Positions 21,937 through 26,135 of a DNA stretch of 26,135 nt are shown here, piece by piece; position 1 is the first letter of the stretch; each line of letters begins with the position of its first letter. Origin of the DNA: Thioglobus_B sp964403565 (GTDB lineage Bacteria > Pseudomonadota > Gammaproteobacteria > PS1 > Pseudothioglobaceae); NCBI GenBank assembly GCA_964403565.1, contig CAYOFV010000014.1, forward strand, positions 1 through 26,135. The letters are read 5' to 3'. A program made the translations under genes and the position numbers. The notes under the pieces are model-generated. The model was not told where the DNA came from, did no database searches, and saw only the letters and a program-made list of their open reading frames with translations.

Positions 21937-22218
21937 TTAAATTTCTACTCTAATCTTGACTTTGGATATGTCTTTTAGGCTTTTGATTTGTCTAAGAATT
22001 TTTATCAGTAGCTTGGTTTGTTTATTTGCGCGAAATGCTAGCGCTTGGTTGTTGGTAATTAATATAGCCTGATCTTTATCGATAAAACATAATTCCAGTT
22101 CGTTTAACTCTAGTGGCAGTTGCTTTTTTAACTCTTTGTTAATCTGGTTGTATGTTTTTGCCTGAGCAAACATTTTTCCAAGTTTACCGTTAGGATTAAA
22201 ATTTGCTAGGTTCTGCAT
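21937..22218 (-). CDS. DUF721 / DciA-like protein
   Basis: A small basic protein of 93 residues. The central pattern (KTYNQINKELKKQLPLELNELELCFIDKDQAILITNNQALAFRAN in outline: helix, then strand ending in LAFRANKQ) matches the DUF721 family, whose members near secA in gammaproteobacteria correspond to DciA-type proteins. DciA is the ancestral bacterial protein that assists loading of the DnaB helicase and was replaced by DnaC in the E. coli lineage. It is divergent from secA with 65 bp between starts, a position recurrent for this family. The protein is compact compared with many DciA homologues (often 140 or more residues), so the C-terminal extension is missing. Family placement is likely; function is inferred from family. 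Confidence 0.65.
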   Translation of the reverse strand: MQNLANFNPNGKLGKMFAQAKTYNQINKELKKQLPLELNELELCFIDKDQAILITNNQALAFRANKQTKLLIKILRQIKSLKDISKVKIRVEI

Positions 22219-22283
22219 TGTTTTATGTATATTCGCACCTATATATGAGAAAATAGGATAATTTTTAATAAATTTAAGTCTTA
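22219..22283. promoter_or_regulatory. Divergent DUF721 gene / secA promoter region
   Basis: A 65-bp gap between divergent start codons. For secA, GATAAT (22257-22262) is a plausible -10, with TTCGCA (22232-22237) at a rather long 19-bp spacing. For the minus-strand gene TATACA (22231-22226) is a possible -10 very close to the ATG. I see no SecM-like arrest gene before secA and no Shine-Dalgarno for secA. Confidence 0.35.
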
Positions 22284-24968
22284 ATGAGCATTATAAATAA
22301 AGTTGTGGCCAAGATTGTTGGCTCTCGCAACGACAGATTGATAAAAAGTTTATACAAAATCGTTAATCAAATCAATTCTTTGGAAGATGGTCTTAAATCT
22401 CTAAGTGATGAAGATTTAACGGCAAAAACTCAAGATTTCAAACAAAGAGTTGAGAGCGGTGAAGCTTTAGAGCAAATTTTGCCAGAGGCGTTTGCAATTA
22501 TGCGCGAAGCTTCTGTTAGGGTGTTAGGGCTTAGACATCATGATGTGCAGTTAATTGGCGGAATGGTACTTAATGATGGCAATATTTCTGAGATGGGAAC
22601 TGGCGAGGGTAAAACTCTTGTTGCTACATTACCTGCTTATTTAAACGCACTTAGCGGTAAAGGTGTACATATTGTTACTGTAAATGACTATCTTGCAGAG
22701 CGAGATGCACAGTGGATGGGCAAAGTGTTTAATTTCCTTGGCCTAAGTGTTGGCATTATTACTTCATCAATGCCACCTGAAAATAAGCAAGCAGCTTATG
22801 CATGCGATATTACTTACGCAACTAACAATGAGCTAGGTTTTGATTATTTGCGTGACAACATGGCATTTTCAATTGAGCAAAAAGTACAAAGAGAGCTTAA
22901 TTTTGCCATTGTGGACGAAGTAGACTCTATCTTAATTGATGAGGCACGAACACCACTTATTATTTCGGGTCCTGCGGCAGACTATTCTCAAGTTTATCAA
23001 GCTATTAACCAGATGATTCCAAGCTTTGCTGAGCAAAAAGAATCTGGAGAAGGTAAAGAAATTGTTATTGAGGTTGATGGAGACTACACGGTTGATGAAA
23101 AACATAAACAAGTGTTTTTAACTGATGATGGTCATGCAAAAGCTGAAGGATTGTTGATCGAGGCTGGCGCCCTTAGTGAGGGCTCAAGCTTGTACGATGC
23201 TAACAATATTTTGCTTATGCAGCATCTTGGCTCAGCACTTAGAGCGCATATTTTATTTAATAAGGACGATCATTACATTGTTGATGGCGATGAGGTTGTA
23301 ATTGTAGACGAGTTTACTGGAAGAACTATGCCAGGTCGCAGGTGGTCTGAAGGACTGCATCAAGCGATTGAAGCTAAAGAAGGCGTTAGTATTAAAAAGG
23401 AAAATCAAACACTTGCGTCAATTACGTTCCAAAACTATTTCCGCTTGTATAGTAAGTTATCAGGCATGACAGGTACTGCAGATACTGAAGCGGTAGAATT
23501 TCAAGATATTTATTCACTTGAAACTGTGGTTGTACCACCAAATAAACCATCGCAACGTGATGATAAAGCTGATCAAATTTATCTAACTCTGGAAGAAAAG
23601 CTAGAAGCAATTGCTCTTGATGTTGAAAATTGTCAAAAAACTGGACAGCCAGTATTAGTTGGTACTAGTAGTATTGAAAACTCTGAGGCAATTTCAAACT
23701 TATTAAATAAGAAGAAAATTAAACATGAAGTCTTGAACGCTAAACAACATGAGCGCGAGGCACAAATTATTGCCAATGCCGGAGCTATTGGCTCAGTTAC
23801 TATTGCTACCAATATGGCTGGCCGAGGAACTGATATTGTGCTTGGCGGTAAACTTGCAGATGATGCAACAGATAAACAAAAACAAGACTGGCAAATAGAG
23901 CACGAAAAAGTAATCGCTGCAGGCGGTTTGCATATTGTTGGTACTGAGCGTAATGAATCGCGCCGTGTTGATAATCAGCTTCGAGGGCGAGCAGGACGTC
24001 AAGGCGATGTTGGCTCGACACGTTTTTATCTATCATTAGAAGATAATTTAATGCGTATTTTTGCTAGTGAAAAAATGGCAATGATGATGCAAAAACTTGG
24101 CATGGAGCGTGGCGAGGCAATTGAGCATAAGATGGTTAATCGTGCAATTGAAAACGCTCAGAGAAAAGTTGAGGGTATGAATTATGATGCGCGTAAACAC
24201 TTATTGGAATATGACGATGTTGCCAACGATCAAAGAAAGGTTATATATAAATTGCGCAATGATTTAATGAGTGCTAGCGATTTGCAAGAGCGCTTTTTTA
24301 ATATTAGAAAGGATGTAGTAACACATTTATTTTATTCTTATTTGTCTACAGATAAGGTTGAAGAAGACTGGGATGTTAATGGTTTAGATCATATGCTAAC
24401 TTCTGAATACTCAGCAGGATTTCCAATTCAACAGTGGCTAGACGAAGGCGTGGATGTTGACGAATTGTTAGATAGAATTTTGCAAGGGCTTGATGCAATT
24501 AGTAAGCATAAGGAGCAGTTGGTTGGATCAGAGCAGATGCGCGGATTTGAAAAGGCAGTAATGCTTCAGGCGCTTGATCATTATTGGAAGGAGCATCTTG
24601 CAGGTATGGATTATCTGCGTCAAAGTGTTAACCTTCGAGGTTATGCACAGAAGAACCCTGTTCAAGAATTTAAACGTGAGTCATTTGCTATGTTTGAATC
24701 TCTGCTAGAAACTATTAATGTTGAAACGGTTAAGTCATTATCTAGTGTTAGTATTAACGAAAATACCGATGCTCAAGATGTAGAACAGCAAGATAATGAA
24801 AATACTCAAGAAAGTCATGAGGAGCTAGGCACAACAGGAGTTGATGAGCACGAGGTAGAAGAGGCTAAAGCAACTACAACCTACAAACGCGAAGAAGAAA
24901 AAGTTGGACGCAATGATCCATGTCCTTGCGGGTCAGGAAAGAAGTATAAAAACTGTCATGGCAGATAA
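22284..24968 (+). CDS. secA: Preprotein translocase ATPase SecA
   Basis: Motor that pushes unfolded preproteins through SecYEG. The 894 residues are close to E. coli SecA (901). Walker A is MGTGEGKTL (about 104-112), Walker B is in FAIVDEVDSILIDEARTPLI (about 208-227), and the second helicase domain has VLVGTSSIENSEAIS and IATNMAGRGTDIVLGG with QLRGRAGRQGD. The helical scaffold and wing domains follow (ALDHYWKEHLAGMDYLRQSVNLRGYAQ). The acidic linker (about 825-868) ends in the zinc-binding tail VGRNDPCPCGSGKKYKNCHGR, which binds SecB and phospholipid. anmK starts 11 bp before the secA stop. Confidence 0.98.
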   Translation: MSIINKVVAKIVGSRNDRLIKSLYKIVNQINSLEDGLKSLSDEDLTAKTQDFKQRVESGEALEQILPEAFAIMREASVRVLGLRHHDVQLIGGMVLNDGNISEMGTGEGKTLVATLPAYLNALSGKGVHIVTVNDYLAERDAQWMGKVFNFLGLSVGIITSSMPPENKQAAYACDITYATNNELGFDYLRDNMAFSIEQKVQRELNFAIVDEVDSILIDEARTPLIISGPAADYSQVYQAINQMIPSFAEQKESGEGKEIVIEVDGDYTVDEKHKQVFLTDDGHAKAEGLLIEAGALSEGSSLYDANNILLMQHLGSALRAHILFNKDDHYIVDGDEVVIVDEFTGRTMPGRRWSEGLHQAIEAKEGVSIKKENQTLASITFQNYFRLYSKLSGMTGTADTEAVEFQDIYSLETVVVPPNKPSQRDDKADQIYLTLEEKLEAIALDVENCQKTGQPVLVGTSSIENSEAISNLLNKKKIKHEVLNAKQHEREAQIIANAGAIGSVTIATNMAGRGTDIVLGGKLADDATDKQKQDWQIEHEKVIAAGGLHIVGTERNESRRVDNQLRGRAGRQGDVGSTRFYLSLEDNLMRIFASEKMAMMMQKLGMERGEAIEHKMVNRAIENAQRKVEGMNYDARKHLLEYDDVANDQRKVIYKLRNDLMSASDLQERFFNIRKDVVTHLFYSYLSTDKVEEDWDVNGLDHMLTSEYSAGFPIQQWLDEGVDVDELLDRILQGLDAISKHKEQLVGSEQMRGFEKAVMLQALDHYWKEHLAGMDYLRQSVNLRGYAQKNPVQEFKRESFAMFESLLETINVETVKSLSSVSINENTDAQDVEQQDNENTQESHEELGTTGVDEHEVEEAKATTTYKREEEKVGRNDPCPCGSGKKYKNCHGR

Positions 24969-26019
24969 CTACATTGGACTGATGTCAGGCACTAGTTTGG
25001 ATGGTGTTGATGCAGTTGTAGTTGATGATAGTTGTACAAAGGTTATAGCTAATGCTTATTTTCCATATCCAGAAGAGCTAAAACAAAATCTGCTTAATTT
25101 AACCAAAACTCAACAAACAAACCTGTCAGACTTTGCACAAGTAGATATACAAGTAGCAGGCTTTTTTGCAAACTGTGCAAACAACTTGTTAGCAAATAAC
25201 AATATTGACAAAGACAGCATTAGAGCTATTGGTTCACACGGACAAACAATATTTCATCTTCCGGCAGAATATTCAATGCAAATTGGCCATGGCGCAATAA
25301 TTGCTGAAAAAACAGGTATTGACGTTGTTAGTGATTTTCGTATGGCCGATGTGGCCAATTTTGGGCAAGGAGCACCACTTACGCCAGTGTATCACCAGCA
25401 CTTATTAGGCGGCAATAGTGCAGTTGTAATAAATCTTGGTGGTATATGTAATGCAACTATTATCAATAATGACGAAGTTGTGGGCTTTGACACAGGTCCT
25501 GCCAATACTTTGATTGATAATTGGATGCGTAAGGTAAAAAATATAGACTTTGATAGAGATGGAATTTTTTCACGCTCTGGTTTTGTGCTTGAAGACATGC
25601 TAGATTCAATGTTAAATGATGAATATTTTGCTAAGGCATATCCAAAAAGCACAGGACCTGAGTATTTTAACCTTAAGTGGCTAGATCAATATTTACCACA
25701 AAGTTATAATGATGAAGATGTAGCTAGAACACTGATCGAACTTAGCTCAATTACAATTGCACAAAGTATTCCACAAGGGGCGGATGTATATCTTTGTGGT
25801 GGTGGTATGCATAATTTGTTTTTATCTGAGCGCATTGCGTTTTTTGCCCCACATAGTGAAGTCTCAACCACTAATGATTTAGGGGTGCATGTAGATTTTG
25901 TTGAGGCGGCAGCATTTGCGTATTTGGCTAAATTAAGATTAGAAAATACTCCTGGGAACCTGCCTAGTGTAACCGGGGCTAGAACAGAGAAAATTTTAGG
26001 AGCATTGCATGCAGCATAA
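24958..26019 (+). CDS. anmK: Anhydro-N-acetylmuramic acid kinase
   Basis: Opens and phosphorylates 1,6-anhydro-N-acetylmuramic acid to MurNAc 6-phosphate in peptidoglycan recycling. I start it at 24958 (MADNYIGLMSGTSLDGVD, 353 residues, against 369 in E. coli); a longer frame from 24904 would lie fully within secA. The ATP-binding GLMSGTSLDGVDAV stands at the N-terminus as in the family, with IGSHGQTIFHLP, VVSDFRMADVANFGQGAPLTPVYH, VVINLGGICN, GFDTGPANTLIDNWM and the sugar-kinase-type VYLCGGGMHNLFL further on. It overlaps secA by 11 bp and pyrC by 11 bp, so translation of the three is probably coupled. Confidence 0.95.
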   Translation: MADNYIGLMSGTSLDGVDAVVVDDSCTKVIANAYFPYPEELKQNLLNLTKTQQTNLSDFAQVDIQVAGFFANCANNLLANNNIDKDSIRAIGSHGQTIFHLPAEYSMQIGHGAIIAEKTGIDVVSDFRMADVANFGQGAPLTPVYHQHLLGGNSAVVINLGGICNATIINNDEVVGFDTGPANTLIDNWMRKVKNIDFDRDGIFSRSGFVLEDMLDSMLNDEYFAKAYPKSTGPEYFNLKWLDQYLPQSYNDEDVARTLIELSSITIAQSIPQGADVYLCGGGMHNLFLSERIAFFAPHSEVSTTNDLGVHVDFVEAAAFAYLAKLRLENTPGNLPSVTGARTEKILGALHAA

Positions 26020-26135
26020 CGATAAAATTAGTATACTTCGTCCAGATGATTGGCACTTGCATTTAAGATCTGGAGCGGCACTTAAATCTGTTGTACATTT
26101 GAGTGCAAAACAAATGGGTAGAGCAATTATTATGC
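26009..26135 (+). CDS. pyrC: Dihydroorotase, N-terminal fragment (runs off the window)
   Basis: The first 42 codons of dihydroorotase, which cyclises carbamoyl aspartate to dihydroorotate in pyrimidine synthesis. The visible part reads ISILRPDDWHLHLRSGAALK; the HLH pair in DDWHLHLR supplies two zinc ligands, and the pattern is that of the E. coli-type (class II) enzyme. It has a strong ribosome site (AGGAG, 25998-26002) 6 bp before the ATG and overlaps anmK by 11 bp. The frame is open to the last base and the gene continues outside. PyrD, the next enzyme of the pathway, is encoded separately at 16586-17554. Confidence 0.92.
   Translation, partial: MQHNDKISILRPDDWHLHLRSGAALKSVVHLSAKQMGRAIIM

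Noticed and set aside
1..26135. CRISPR array, prophage, restriction or toxin-antitoxin system
   Set aside because: There are no regularly spaced repeats, and every substantial open frame that is not antisense to another gene matches a housekeeping or transport family.

Overview
This AT-rich chromosomal window comes from a gammaproteobacterium that probably fixes CO2. The gammaproteobacterial signature lies in the gene clusters: tpiA-secG-tRNA-Leu, dnaA-dnaN-recF-gyrB, petABC-sspAB, and a DUF721 gene next to secA. A class I phosphoribulokinase beside gyrB points to the Calvin cycle, and a cytochrome bc1 complex to aerobic or nitrate-linked respiration. Low GC, a compact layout and autotrophy together suggest the sulfur-oxidising SUP05/Thioglobus/vesicomyid-symbiont group. 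That placement is inference; no RuBisCO or sulfur-oxidation gene lies in the window.

Left part (about 1-6770, all minus strand). A three-gene operon encodes an RND/MMPL-type inner-membrane transporter, a periplasmic LolA-like protein and a DUF1302-like outer-membrane barrel, behind a good sigma70-type promoter. It looks like one trans-envelope export route, probably for a lipid or other hydrophobic cargo. The 381-bp gap upstream holds a decayed C-terminal fragment of a sensor histidine kinase on the plus strand. Next come tRNA-Leu(GAG), secG, tpiA and a YqhA-family membrane protein.

Origin region (about 6770-14005, plus strand). dnaA, dnaN, recF, gyrB and prk are colinear, and the genes to their left point the other way, as expected around a replication origin. 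The dnaA-dnaN gap is very AT-rich, carries one perfect and one near-perfect DnaA box, and is the best oriC candidate. A 15/16 match to the ParB-binding parS sequence lies inside recF, about 1.6 kb away, which supports an origin-proximal position. A bidirectional terminator ends the prk and leuS transcripts.

Right part (14101-26135). pyrD-leuS (minus), bioD (plus), petABC followed by sspA-sspB (minus), a DciA/DUF721 gene (minus), and an overlapping secA-anmK-pyrC chain (plus; pyrC runs off the end). These cover pyrimidine synthesis (pyrD, pyrC), biotin synthesis (bioD), the bc1 complex, the SspAB regulator/protease adaptor pair, protein export (secA, with secG on the left) and cell-wall recycling (anmK).

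Most of the window is housekeeping. The points worth a second look are the parS site in recF, the trans-envelope operon, the kinase relic beside tRNA-Leu, a PLWY in place of PEWY at the quinol site of cytochrome b, phosphoribulokinase coupled to gyrB beside the origin, and an in-frame tandem duplication in recF. I found no CRISPR array, IS element, prophage or defence system.
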